From Acanthaster planci (Eukaryota > Echinodermata > Asteroidea > Valvatida > Acanthasteridae), in contig NW_019091493.1 of NCBI RefSeq assembly GCF_001949145.1, forward strand, positions 229,801 to 293,800: a stretch of DNA of 64,000 bases, in the 5' to 3' direction. Below the pieces are notes generated by a model, which did no database searches, was not told the origin of the DNA, and saw only the letters and a program-made list of their open reading frames with translations. This document shows positions 46,701 through 56,852 of the stretch, one piece after another; within the stretch, counting starts at the first letter, position 1, and the number at the start of each line of letters is the position of its first letter. The translations under genes were made by a program, and so were the position numbers.

Positions 46701-48224
46701 GCACTAAGAAAGTAGTAATGTTGTATCCTATCACTATTTCCAGTTGAATTGCAGTCAATTGATTCTCTCTGTCAAGCTTTTTTGGGCTTCTTTTTGTTGC
46801 CTAGTGAGGATTCCATGAAACCAGAAATCCAAGCTAAGGGCAAGGCCGCCGAGAAAGAACTGAAAGGTAAACGCAACAGTAGCTTGACCAGCCTCAAGGA
46901 GAGCTTTCAGAAACACTTGAAGAAACAAACAGCTGGTGGGGAGTCTAGCACGGAGGTGACATCTGGAAACAAGACCAAGGACGATGCAAGGTACATGTAC
47001 CATAGGTTTGAATTCTCTCTATTGAAAAAAAATAAGTCACACAAAGCTAAATCTGTTTGCATCATTGCAATGCATCTCTCTTGCCCACCTCTTGCTTTAG
47101 AAGTGGGTCCATTAAGATATTATAAATTCACAGTTTCTTTACATGTGCACTTTCCTATGGGCAATTGTGGACCTCAAACATGTAAGAAAATGCGCACGTA
47201 AACGAGACATCATAATGTCTGTATTGTCATTGAGATTCATACAATAGGCCTACCCTTACAAAGGATAATTAATTGGGCCCGATTTGTTTTTCTGATGACC
47301 ACTAACCCACCTCTCAGTGACTTACGTTTGTTCAAGTGTTAGTAGCTTCAATATGGGCAAGTCACAGTACAGTGCAGCACCAAGAGGTCTCCATGGAGTG
47401 GTCATTTTTTGCTTTGCTTTGTGGGAAATGACTGACAAATTGTATTGGCTGGCTACATTTGGGGAATTTGAATTATTCCTGATCTTTGTTTATTCAGGTA
47501 GAGCATTAGTACTCGTAAGTGCACATCAAGTATAAATTTAATTTTAATCTGCATTCTTTCCTCTGAATGGAATGCCTCGATCCGTAAAACACTTCCTTGA
47601 GTTTTGCACTGGCATGCAGTCAATTGCAAATTGTGGTAAGTTGGCCATGGATCTGTCAACTCAGAACTTGAAAAATGACCCTCTCTTTGGCAATCTCTTG
47701 GTGGCACACTGTATTGTGACTTGCCCATATTTCCTGTGTGCCAAAGACATGGAATTGGAACATGTGAGCATCATTGTGATTGTAAGCTGCCCTGTGCACT
47801 TCCTCTGCAGTACTTTAGGAAAAACAGGTAAATCAGTCACCAGCATCTGTGCATAGGATGATGACCACATGCAAATCTCTGTGTAGTGTAGTGTTTAGGT
47901 ATCAACTGCTTTAGGTCAGGTCACATAAAGTTGTACAGATTTATGTTTAAATGTTTCAGCTGTTAAAAAAGTGAAACAGCCTTTGGATGTTGCTAGCTGC
48001 AAGCTGATATCATATCTTCCTCCATCCTTAGCATTGCCATGGCAACCACTAAGATGCAGAAGGGCCAGCGTGAGAGCAGCTTTACAAACCTAAAGAACAC
48101 TCTGCAGCGTGGTATCTGGCCAAGGAAAGGGCAACGCCCAGCAACAGATGAGGAGCAGGTGATTAGTTGCCATGACGACACTTCTGAGGAGGACAATGAA
48201 GATGCACCTCTTATGATGCAGTAA
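43741..48224 (+). CDS. Unrecognised basic nuclear-type protein with TP-rich region and coiled coil
   Basis: Five exons join in phase: 43741-44007, 45180-45475, 46002-46133, 46805-46990 and 48032-48224, giving 357 aa. The ATG at 43741 (GTCATGG) starts MEEANLVCNTPS. Residues 90-190 are Arg/Lys rich with many proline-directed sites (SVTPRTPEG, AVRTPRSM, RTPTPKRT; the last fits a CDK consensus) and RRSERIAKR, and RRHLLDLTV could be a D-box. Exon 3 is helical (LTNEINRVTSQLDALAQGM), probably a coiled coil. Exons 4 and 5 each carry a related basic motif, SSLTSLKESFQ and SSFTNLKNTLQ. The C-terminus is acidic (SEEDNEDAP). The layout (VPLNVGL-like motif, RRS block, C-terminal helix, TP sites) faintly recalls vertebrate PIMREG/FAM64A, but I do not claim it. 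ATTAAA near 48975 is a possible poly(A) signal. A cell-cycle or chromatin role is a guess. Confidence 0.75.
44008..45179 (+). other. Intron 1 of the unrecognised gene, with dispersed repeat copy B
   Basis: The intron runs from GTAAGT (44008) to CTGCAATAG (45179). It contains the partner of the 4331-4470 repeat at about 44422-44615, followed by a poly-T/poly-G tract. Frames of 126 codons or less here are low-complexity Phe/Ser runs and are not genes. Confidence 0.5.
46991..48031 (+). other. Intron 4 of the unrecognised gene, with an inverted repeat
   Basis: 47353-47405 (ATGGGCAAGTCACAGTACAG) and 47670-47730 (reverse complement ATGGGCAAGTCACAATACAG) are inverted copies separated by about 270 bp, with further matching CACCAAGAG and GGTCATTTTT. 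This looks like a fold-back MITE of about 380 bp. The rest of the intron is unremarkable. Introns 2 and 3 (45476-46001, 46134-46804) hold nothing I recognise. Confidence 0.6.
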
Positions 48225-50585
48225 GGGTAGAAAATGAGGCTTCTGCTTTTTTCTGTATGTGGCATGTAGTACGGTAAGTACAGTAGCATTGATCATGGGT
48301 TGGGATGATTGGAGTACTGATATTGTAACTACATTGTGTGCCATGAAACGTTGCAGGGTAGGTGTGGTGTGTATTTCAAGGGGATTTCAGGGAAGACACT
48401 TTATTTCCAAGTTGTGGGAAAGTTTTGGGCAACCAGTGAATAAGTACGGACTGAGAGAACTTCAGAAGTACTGTATACTGAACAGAAGTATCCATGCCCA
48501 AATTGCCGTGTCTTTAATAATCATTATACCTGCCTACTGGGCAAATATTCCTAGAGTGTTGAAATTTATGTTTTGTAGAGAATTTTTAAGTACTTCATTC
48601 ATTGAGATGAGTGGAAAAAAATTTATGAAGCTGGGGAAAGGAGATCTTTTAAGTGCCTTTAAGAAAGGAAATGAAAAATTCAAATTTAAGAAATTGTTAT
48701 GTTTAGGATGCCCAACAAAGGTTTCTTTGTCCATGGTTTGTCATATTTATTTAACATTTGATCACCATGTATATCATGCAGTTATAAATTGGCAGAAAGG
48801 AACAAAGGTGCTGCATTTTTCTCATGTAATCTTATTTTACTGACAATTTTCATAACTGAACGTAATCTGTTTCTATTGTTTTTAACTTGTGTAATCCTTG
48901 CCTTAATGGTATTAACATGTATAATTTCTTTCATATAATGGGAATTTTTGTTTATGTAAATTTATTAATGGATTATTAAAAGTACTAAATCTATAATAAC
49001 CGATGCATAATATTGTCCTTTGCCAGTGAAACGTAATTCATACAGTGTATGTCAGAATTTTGTCCAGTTGGAAAACAATGTGCAAATTTGTTTAGGTTTT
49101 AAAGATGGATGAACCTTTTGTATCAAGGTTTGGTTAGTTTGTATAAAACATGGGTTTTATTTCGTGTGAGAGCAAATATGCATCAGAAAATGCACCAAGA
49201 AGGTTGCATTTGTGAAAGCTTAAACAAGAGGTAACATCTGAAATATATTCTTCTATACTTTGACTTGAGTTGATCACAATCGGTTATAATCAAATTCATT
49301 AGTATGGCTGACAAAACTGTGTTTATTTGTGAGGGAAATATGCCCATCCCTTCACTCCAGTTCAATTGAAAAGACGGTGAGCTCCGAGTATTTTTTTCAA
49401 CAATAGTTTATTTTTTACTTTTGACCAGTATACTGTAGATGCACATACAGTGTACTTGTACCTAAGTAACAGATACAAAACAATTTTGTGTGAACGTATA
49501 TATAGATTACATAACGTTACATACTTTCTGTATCAATCTTGCAATATGAATGTACTATTCACATTTACACTGTATGGGTTAACAGCACAGTAACTTAATT
49601 AACTTGCATGTTAATTGTGTATGTAACGATTGTTACTTTTTAAGATTAAGTGTATTGTATCACATTACAATGTATCAGCTGCCATACATGTGCATGTACA
49701 TGTATTGTATTAAGGTGTCATATTGGTTATCAGTGTTTATCGATGCTTTCAAATAGTCATGAAAAATTAAACCTGAAGTAAGACAAAAAAAAATCTGTGT
49801 GAGTGGTCAGAGGCATAACTTGATTTTGAGCTTCATGCATAGCTACCTAAAGCCTGTAGATCGTGCTTTTATTTCCCATTTTCAGCAAAATTTGGTAAGC
49901 CTATAAAAGGGTGACATACATGCAGGTACCTGGCAAAATAGCATATGTATTAATAAGTCATTGAAATGAGATGTCATTTAAATGAAATAAGTAGTTTAAT
50001 TTTTTTTTGCGTTGGCAGCAATACGCATCCGTACTGTATCAACAAGGCCCCTAAAGAAAAGTTTACCAGCGAATCAAGAAGAGACCTTGCTTGAACAATA
50101 ATTATAAGCAAACACGTGTTCGTAACTTGAAAACCATTGACTGTCATTGCAATGTCTAAAATGGATTTTCCCAGGCAAGGAATCGAGTCATGAAGGGTTT
50201 TTAAATTCGAGTTCAGCCGGTTGTCAGAGTCCGATTGTGGGTCGAATCCCGGGCCAAGAAAAAAAGGCGGATCTTTTGCAAGAGTCAGCGAGAGTTACAA
50301 TCTCTCACGAGACTCACCTTCAACAAGTGATAACGAGTGCTCGCGATTTGGTCGCAGCAGGTAATTTCAGTGTCAATTGTAACTTCTGGTTTTGTCCAGA
50401 TTATAGAATCAGTGATGGCCATTTCCTGTATTGTTGGTTAAAGTGACGTAGGTGCTTCCTCGGAGGGTTTATAAATTATCTAAAACCCTCCAAGGAGGCA
50501 CCTACGTCAATTTTATATAATTTATATTGACTGCGTCCGATTGAAGACAGCGAGATGGGCTTGGGTGGTAGTCTGGGTTTGTTGT
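48225..50585. other. Space between two convergent genes
   Basis: It contains the 3' UTR of the unrecognised gene (+) and that of the TRADD-like gene (-). A long plus frame at 48259-48843 (194 codons) is low in complexity at the end and has no family motif. I regard it as chance. A 66-bp hairpin at 50444-50509 is listed separately. Near 50240 GGGTCGAATCC resembles a B-box without a convincing A-box. Confidence 0.4.
50444..50509. repeat. Near-perfect 66-bp hairpin
   Basis: The arms TGACGTAGGTGCTTCCTCGG... and ...GGAGGCACCTACGTCA pair over 27 bp with two mismatches around a 12-base AT-rich loop (ATAAATTATCTA). It may be a very small fold-back MITE or a hairpin RNA precursor. It lies about 80 bp beyond the stop codon of the TRADD-like gene, so it would be in that gene's 3' UTR. 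Confidence 0.75.
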
Positions 50586-51074
50586 TTACAACAGAATGTT
50601 TGCCATTGGCTGGGGCCTCATTGCGGAAGCGGAAGCCTTTTGAATTTCTTCACGTTGTTGCTTTGTCAGAAGAACTTCGTAAAATGACTCGTCAATGCAC
50701 AGCTTGGCTTCTCGGTTGTCAGGGCTTATGTCATTGCTCTCTGACCCAGAATGTGCACTCTTCACCTCTCCTGACTCTTCCATGATGTCTGCCGCGTCAA
50801 TCAGCTCACAGTCGCGGAGCATGCGATGCAGACCCTTCGGTGTTAATGGGGTCCCATCGACCAACGACTTGTAAAAGGTGGCATTTAGCACGTATGCAGA
50901 AGGGGAGTCATACTTTTCGAAGTTGCAAGCGTTGCCTTCGCCAAGGGCATGCTTTACGAGATTCTTCCATCGCTCCTCACCATTGAGGTGACGACAAAGT
51001 CTTTTGAAGCAGCCCATCTCGGGAAGGACGTTGGTCGATTCAAGACCTCTGTACGCATTCATTTCTCTTATTGG
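50586..51074 (-). CDS. Death-domain exon of the TRADD-like gene
   Basis: An acceptor (AAACTGTAG) at 51075 is followed by 162 codons to a stop at 50586. The first part has the Death-domain helix 1-2 signature LCRHLNGEERWKNLVKHALG. After an insertion of about 25 residues come helices 5-6, TPLTPKGLHRMLRDCELIDA followed by ADIM, with the usual L-x(3)-L and Ala-Asp/Glu ending. A Ser/Glu/Asp-rich segment and about 40 residues ending NILL follow. If the acceptor is not used, the ATG at 51062 could start a separate small 158-aa Death-domain protein. Confidence 0.65.
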   Translation of the reverse strand, partial: PIREMNAYRGLESTNVLPEMGCFKRLCRHLNGEERWKNLVKHALGEGNACNFEKYDSPSAYVLNATFYKSLVDGTPLTPKGLHRMLRDCELIDAADIMEESGEVKSAHSGSESNDISPDNREAKLCIDESFYEVLLTKQQREEIQKASASAMRPQPMANILL

Positions 51075-51962
51075 CTACAGTTTAGAAATCCATCCGGCAT
51101 TAGAGAACTTTTGTGGACTGTTGAACCTTCGTCATATGGCAAGTCATACGTAATATTTGAACCAAAACTACCTTTTTTCGCGTCTGCAGACCTGGAAACT
51201 GAGGGCTGATGTAAGTGAGAGTGTTCAAGCCACAGAAGCTCGATCTTTAGAAAGCCAGTGAAACTCTACAGAACTAACAAGGAGTTTTAAGCTGCGGTCC
51301 AGTAGGTGATGTAGTATATTACTGGCTAATGGGCAAGTATGGTACTCATCCAATCAGAATGGTACTTACGATCTGAGCAGTTCCTCCGGCTTGCTTGCGG
51401 TATTGCTTCAGAAGCGACTGAGGTGTGGTTTCATCTTCAGTAGTGTCTTGAACAATTATTGTAAGCAGACAGCCTTTCGAATTTGGAAATCCTCTTATTG
51501 AGTAGGGACACTCAACCCCCCCTTCGGAAAATGGGAATATAATAAACGGGAGGAAAAAAGAAAGGGAAATGCAAAGAAACGGGAAGTGGTGAAAATCGTC
51601 AGTTCTTATCCAGATGACACCGAGTTGAATCCCTCCCTTACCATTAATGATGTCAGTCCGCCTGTTCGGTGCCCCTCTCCCGCGGTAAACCGCCATGCCC
51701 TCTCCCATCAACGGACAGGAGCACATGGGTTTACGAGGTAACAAATGTTTGTAAAGAACATAGCCTTTCCCTACTTTACATTTGATTTTGAGTGCTCTGA
51801 ATTTTGAGGTTTATGAGAGAAATTCATATGCTCATCGCTGTGTTTGCAAGGCTGCCCATGATTTTGCTACGACACCGGCAGTCGAAAGTGATATGGATAA
51901 GGCTGGCGTAAAATACCTGGAAACCTGTTCGGTTTCTGCGTGTGCTAGAATAGGGATGTTAC

Positions 51963-52366
51963 AGATTTGGATTAGGTGTTGAGTTTAATGGTTTTCCGGT
52001 GTCTTTGAAAAAGGAACGCTCTCTCTTGTACTCGCTCTCCTCGAATGTCACACGAATGGCTATGTCACAATTTGCAGATGTCTTCATATCTACAGTCTGG
52101 AGAAGTTTTGAGAGTTCTGCTGCGAGTGCACCTGACCGGCACCTCTCCCTGAATGTCTCCAGGTGTTTGAGATAACAAAAATGGACCACCAGCAGTATGG
52201 ACCCTACACGCATTTGAAGTACAGTTCCCCCTGAAACTTTTGAAAAGATTCGTCAATTTTTCAAAGACGTCAGGATCCAAATGCAACTTTTCAAAGAGTT
52301 GTTTTGTTTTTGAATCAAGACTGTCTCCACTTTTGACATCCGTCACCTCCAAAGGCACAACACAAT
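51963..52366 (-). pseudogene. Second TRADD-N-like domain, frame-shifted
   Basis: The exon starts after a TTTTACAG acceptor. The first frame reads VVPLEVTDVKSG...VFEKLTNLFKSFRG. After a run of five G, the homologous sequence continues in another frame: TVLQMRVGSILLVVHF, LKHLETFRERCRSGALAAEL, CDIAIRVTFEESEYKRE. The second part aligns with exon 1 (LEKFKEKCSSELEAKL, VIRLTIEENEYRE) and with the TRADD N-terminal domain (VLQM strand, then R-x-GAL-RAAL helix). Removing one G restores one frame. Alternatively the TTTCAG ending at 52232 could serve as an acceptor, skipping the first part. Confidence 0.55.
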
Positions 52367-52560
52367 CTGTAAAAGTCAGAAAACTGAATTAATCGTTGTT
52401 TTCTCCCCTTTACCCTTGATTAATTAAATGAAACAAAGTTAGACAGTATCCATTACGTATTATGACAGCCCACTGGTGATTGGAACTTTAATGATTCAAG
52501 AGGTGTTGTACCATTCTAAGCAAACTGCTTATCTTCCACAGCTCGATGTTTTTGAATTAC

Positions 52561-52980
52561 CTGCATTGTTCTGGTTCTTGACGAACTCCCAACCTTCTCG
52601 GTACTCGTTTTCCTCGATTGTAAGCCGAATGACTAGCTCCCATCCTGCATATCTCTTGGCGTATTCAGTAAGGAGAACTTTGGTAAGTTTTGCTTCAAGC
52701 TCACTGGAACACTTTTCTTTGAACTTTTCAAGGTTCCCGAGGGTGCTCAATCGAAGTAGAAATCAGGGTGGTTCTTTTTCTACTTTTAGGAGCTCCCCAC
52801 CGGATACTGCCATTGCATTTTTGAGCTCCCCTAACGCAACTGATTTTGTCTCTTCGCCTATTGTGATGTCACCATAGTTATTTTGATCAGACCTGAGACC
52901 TATCATGAGAGTAGAATTCAGCTCTGTCGTGTTTCGATGGTCTCCAGGCGATGCACATACCTTCCAGTTCACAAGAAGGT
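52561..52980 (-). pseudogene. First TRADD-N-like domain, with in-frame TGA
   Basis: One frame runs through the exon. It reads NSTLMIGLRSDQNNYGD, then ELKNAMAVSGGELLKVEKEP, a TGA at 52763-52765, FLLRL, LEKFKEKCSSELEAKLTKVL, and WELVIRLTIEENEYREGW, and ends at the donor GCAG|GTAATT (phase 1, which matches the phase of the next exon). The pattern strand, helix with LQAALAESGG-like end, two strands, RAALQ-like helix, strand, acidic turn follows the TRADD N-terminal domain. The stop falls inside a predicted beta strand. The 5' boundary is a guess. Confidence 0.55.
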
Positions 52981-55900
52981 CTTGAGATTGAATTGAAATT
53001 GAATGGAATTTCGTGTTAGCAAAAATTCTGGCAACAAGACGTTTTAATTTGAAAATGCAGAATAAATGTACATATTTGTAAATTCGGCACTGCTAGCTCT
53101 AACTGTCTTTTGGTACATGGCTAAAGTTAGGTACTTTCTCTAATAAGGTGCTTTTGTGCATTGTGAACTGAACGGCCAAAACGCATGAAGATTACAGATG
53201 CTGTAGGGCCTATTTGGGGAGTTGGGCGGACTTCGTTATAGTGGATAAGATGAGATTTGAGTCAGGGTTGGGGTTTCGACGGACCAAAGCGTTATTCATT
53301 ACGCCCCTTACGTACTAACAACTGTGCCATTGGCCATATAAAAAGCAATCTCAAACTCATTTTCTCATCCATCCCCCAAATCAGTTGGTCACGAATAATA
53401 ATGGGATTTGAGTGTTTCTAGAAAGCCAGACCAGAGCCAGACTAACAGGTGCCCTTCGCGCACCCTCCGAAAAACAGACCTTTCCTTTAACATACATAAT
53501 TTGCACCATTAAATGGACGGCCAAAGTTTGCAGGAAGTTAATAACTGGCAACGGTTTTTGTCTCAGAATACACATTTGTTCCATAGGTTCTAATATTCAT
53601 GGGGAGCTTGTAGAAGTAGGTAAGACAGTGAGGGCGATCATACACAAGGAAAACAGAAAAATTGGCCGAAATTTCCCTGAAGCCATTCCATAAATCCTCT
53701 TGTACTGTCGTCAGCACACATCGGCGAAGTTTTGGGGTCGTAGATAAACTTCTTTTGCAGATTTTCTCCATATGCATCACAATTTGAAAAAAAATCCTGT
53801 AATTCACTACATATTGATCTGCACTTTTGCACAAGTTTAAATACTCTTAACTATTCTAAAAGTGAAAGACGGATGCTGCTCAAAGTAAAAGGGGACATTT
53901 GACTCGGGACAAAATTGTCACATTGTCCAAGTCTATTTCTTGATGCCGTGTAGAACCAAATCTAGATTTGGCGCTGCCCAGTTTTGTGTTCTTTTTAAAA
54001 GTATGAAATAAATGCTTAATGCATACAAGTTATAAATAATCGCAGCATAATTCCGGGGTTTTTTGGAGGTACGTAGTTAGGTAGAACACCAGCATTGGGA
54101 TTATGGCGGGCTTTGGGACTTTGGGCGTCTTTCGACCCGTCACCTGACCTTCTTAAAACCGACGAACCTGGGCAGAAAGGGACCCCACATGATTCATTGC
54201 TGGTGACGCTGTTCTGCGGAGATCGGTGGTACATGTACTGTACTTCAGATCGTGTCAGATGAACGAGATTTTACCAACCAAAAACACTGTCAGTATTAAA
54301 AAGCCTAATGCACTATACCACCTTCTTTCAGAGACCTTTAACAGATGCATGTTATACTTACATTCCTTTTTTTTTCTGAAATAAAAGTTGCACAAGGATA
54401 GTTTTTCACATTGAGATGCACATTACAAAAGTCCTCAATAGTGGGCTTAAGATTTGTTTTAGATTAAATACAGCGCCCCCACTTTACTAGGATATGACTC
54501 CAGCTGAAACTCACCCAAAATTCGACTTGCAGCATTTTCTCAAGTAATGCTGATAGTTTCGGACCGGTGCTCTTCATATGGCCGCGCATTTTCTGCGATA
54601 TTAATAAAGGGCACTAGATAAGAAGTGCCCTCAAGAGAAAGTAACAGGGAAAAGGGTTTTTGCAGCAAAGGATTTGCGAGGCGAAGGGTGGCAGTGCCCC
54701 AAATTCCGGCCTATGTTCCGCCCAGTCATTCATACCCGGAATACCTTTATCGTTACGCAGTATGCATACGTATTGCAAACCCTGTGCGGCCCCTTGAGAA
54801 TGTACTGATTCGAGGGGCTTTTGAGGAAAAAATTGTACCTTAATGGGAACTCCCAAGCTCTCATGCTCATTGGGAAATCGACATCAACAAAATGTGCTTT
54901 TGAGTTTCCCCAAACTAGTGTCTAAAATGAACTACATGTGCATATATGACGAAGCTGTTAACAATCTAGTTCATTCATGCTCTATTGAATCACGGAAGTG
55001 ATAACGTGTTTGCGTGGATTTGGTGAATACATTCTGACATCGCCGCACTAAGCAGAAAAAACTGAAAAGAGATCGATTTGGAACTTTACACCTCAAATCC
55101 AGCCTGATCTCACAAACCGATAAGTTTGTACGTACACGGAGGAGAGACTACAGACAAGTTACATATTAACCCTTGGCGTCACTGTTACACTTTTCTCAAG
55201 TAAGAACCTATGCAGAGACAATAGAGTACGACACAGAAATTTTATTTTTATACACAAGGTAACTAAAACCCAAAAATCTAATTCTGGCTGAAGTTGACCA
55301 CAAGCTTACAGAGGATGTAGAAAATGACGCCAATGTGAGTGGTACAAAGGTTGCTATTGGCTCAAAAGTACTCAAACAAACCAGAAAAGTAAGCATTCTT
55401 AGCTAATAGAGATAAAGCATATTCTAAATATCAATAAATATCTTTCTGCCTAAGTTTCTTAAACTGCTCACCAAAAGAGAACAAGAAATTCGACGTGAAG
55501 TGGTAACATAAGTGATAGTAGATTATGTACAGTTACCAGACCTAACACATAACACAACTCGGGCACCATAAACGGTACTAAAAATGCAGTAGAAGTCACC
55601 ATTATTTGAACATGAAACAGTTGTATGTACAAAAGGACAATGGTGTTAAAAAAGCACAATAAAGTGACCTGTACAATCAATGCTTGGTCTTTAAGAGCAG
55701 AGGAACAAAAGAACTTTGCTCAATAGTTTGTTGAAAGATGTTTTTGGATACGTACCCCTAAAAAGTCCTCAATCCATCTCTTAGAGGACTGAGGACAGAG
55801 GACTGTACATTTTGAACCTGAACAACATTATTGCGAGGAAATAATTCAGCAATTTTCAGACAGATGTTTTGGTAACTTCACATAATTCTGCTATAGTCAT

Positions 55901-56852
55901 TTCGTTTGTTCATCTTTGTACGAATGAATGAATTAAAATAGTTCCTGAAAGGGGTTCATAATTTAAAAAAAAATTGATTTGGAATAAATGTCTAAATATT
56001 TTCTCCTCAACCCTTCTGACTAATCAGATGTCAGGCCAGCCTGGACTTCCAATATGTCTTTGGTATGAACACAAAAGAGCACTTTGTTATGAGACTAGGT
56101 GAAGTACAATGCATACTAGCATGTGCTAGGCAAGATGATGCCTTACATCATCCTTATATAGAGCTCAGACACCAGACTAGGGCATCATGCCTTTCAGAAG
56201 TGCACGGCTGCTCAAATACATTACACTCAAAGACCATCAAGCAGAAATTCACTGAACAGCTTGTACAAGGTTGAATTATAAAGCCAACAGACCTGTAATG
56301 TTAATGATGTCATGCTTTGTTTCCATGTGCGCTGTCCTATGGCAGTGAGATGGGATGCGATGTACTAAGTCTCCCTAAAAAAGCGCACACGTTAACAAAG
56401 TATGAGGGCACACGGTGCCACTGCAGAGATGGCTCATTCTGCTCGCCAAACTACACTGTGTACCACAGTTTCATTGGGGCTGGCCGATTCCGACTCGATC
56501 TGCTTCACGTCACTAGGCATTCCAAGTCAGCCAACACCTTGGGGACAAATAACTTCCAATGCTAACCAAACCGTTCAATATATTATGTGCAATATGTATT
56601 GTTCCACAAATTTGGTGCGAATGTCATTCAATGACATGTTGTCTCTGAACTGCAAAAAAGCAGAAAACCACTGCTCCGGGCCCTGGAGTTGTGCTCTGAC
56701 GGAAACCAAAATGGCCTCTTGTGCTAATCAGCAGGCAGGATCAGGGACGAGCACCAGACAGAGAAAGAGAGAGTTGACACTGCATCCCGTAGAGGTGGTG
56801 CTTGTGAGAGTTTCGGGGGGAGGGAGTAGAGTAGACATGATGTCGGGAGCTA
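52981..56852. other. Space upstream of the TRADD-like gene and BCL7 3' UTR
   Basis: A minus frame at 53638-53850 (VQKCRSICSELQDFFSN...) may be a further TRADD-like exon but lacks clear splice signals. AATAAA on the minus strand at 55241-55246 is a candidate BCL7 polyadenylation signal, which would give a 1.6-kb 3' UTR. Other frames look like chance. Confidence 0.35.

Larger units (their letters stand above)
50586..52980 (-). pseudogene. TRADD-like adaptor gene: two TRADD-N-like domains and a Death domain, possibly disrupted
   Basis: TRADD links TNF-receptor Death domains to TRAF2/RIPK1 in NF-kB and death signalling. Four minus-strand exons fit together in phase: about 52561-52980, 51963-52366, about 51370-51493 and 50586-51074. 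Exons 1 and 2 each encode a TRADD-N-like domain and exon 4 a Death domain, the order found in TRADD but with the N domain doubled. Exon 1 has an in-frame TGA (52763-52765), and exon 2 needs a one-base frame change at a G run (plus-strand C run 52227-52231). Either these are inactivating mutations, or sequence errors, or the true splicing avoids them. The 5' end is not located: the frame is open upstream of 52980 and no start codon was convincing. The reading frame would give roughly 480 codons. Confidence 0.6.

Noticed and set aside
48259-48843. 194-codon plus frame after the unrecognised gene
   Set aside because: It follows the stop in 3' UTR-like AT-rich sequence and has no recognisable domain.
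50180-50260. tRNA gene or SINE
   Set aside because: GGGTCGAATCC resembles a B-box, but no cloverleaf and no convincing A-box at the right distance.
52763-52765. Selenocysteine codon in the TRADD-like gene
   Set aside because: The position aligns with ordinary residues of a beta strand, and the second lesion nearby favours decay or error over recoding.
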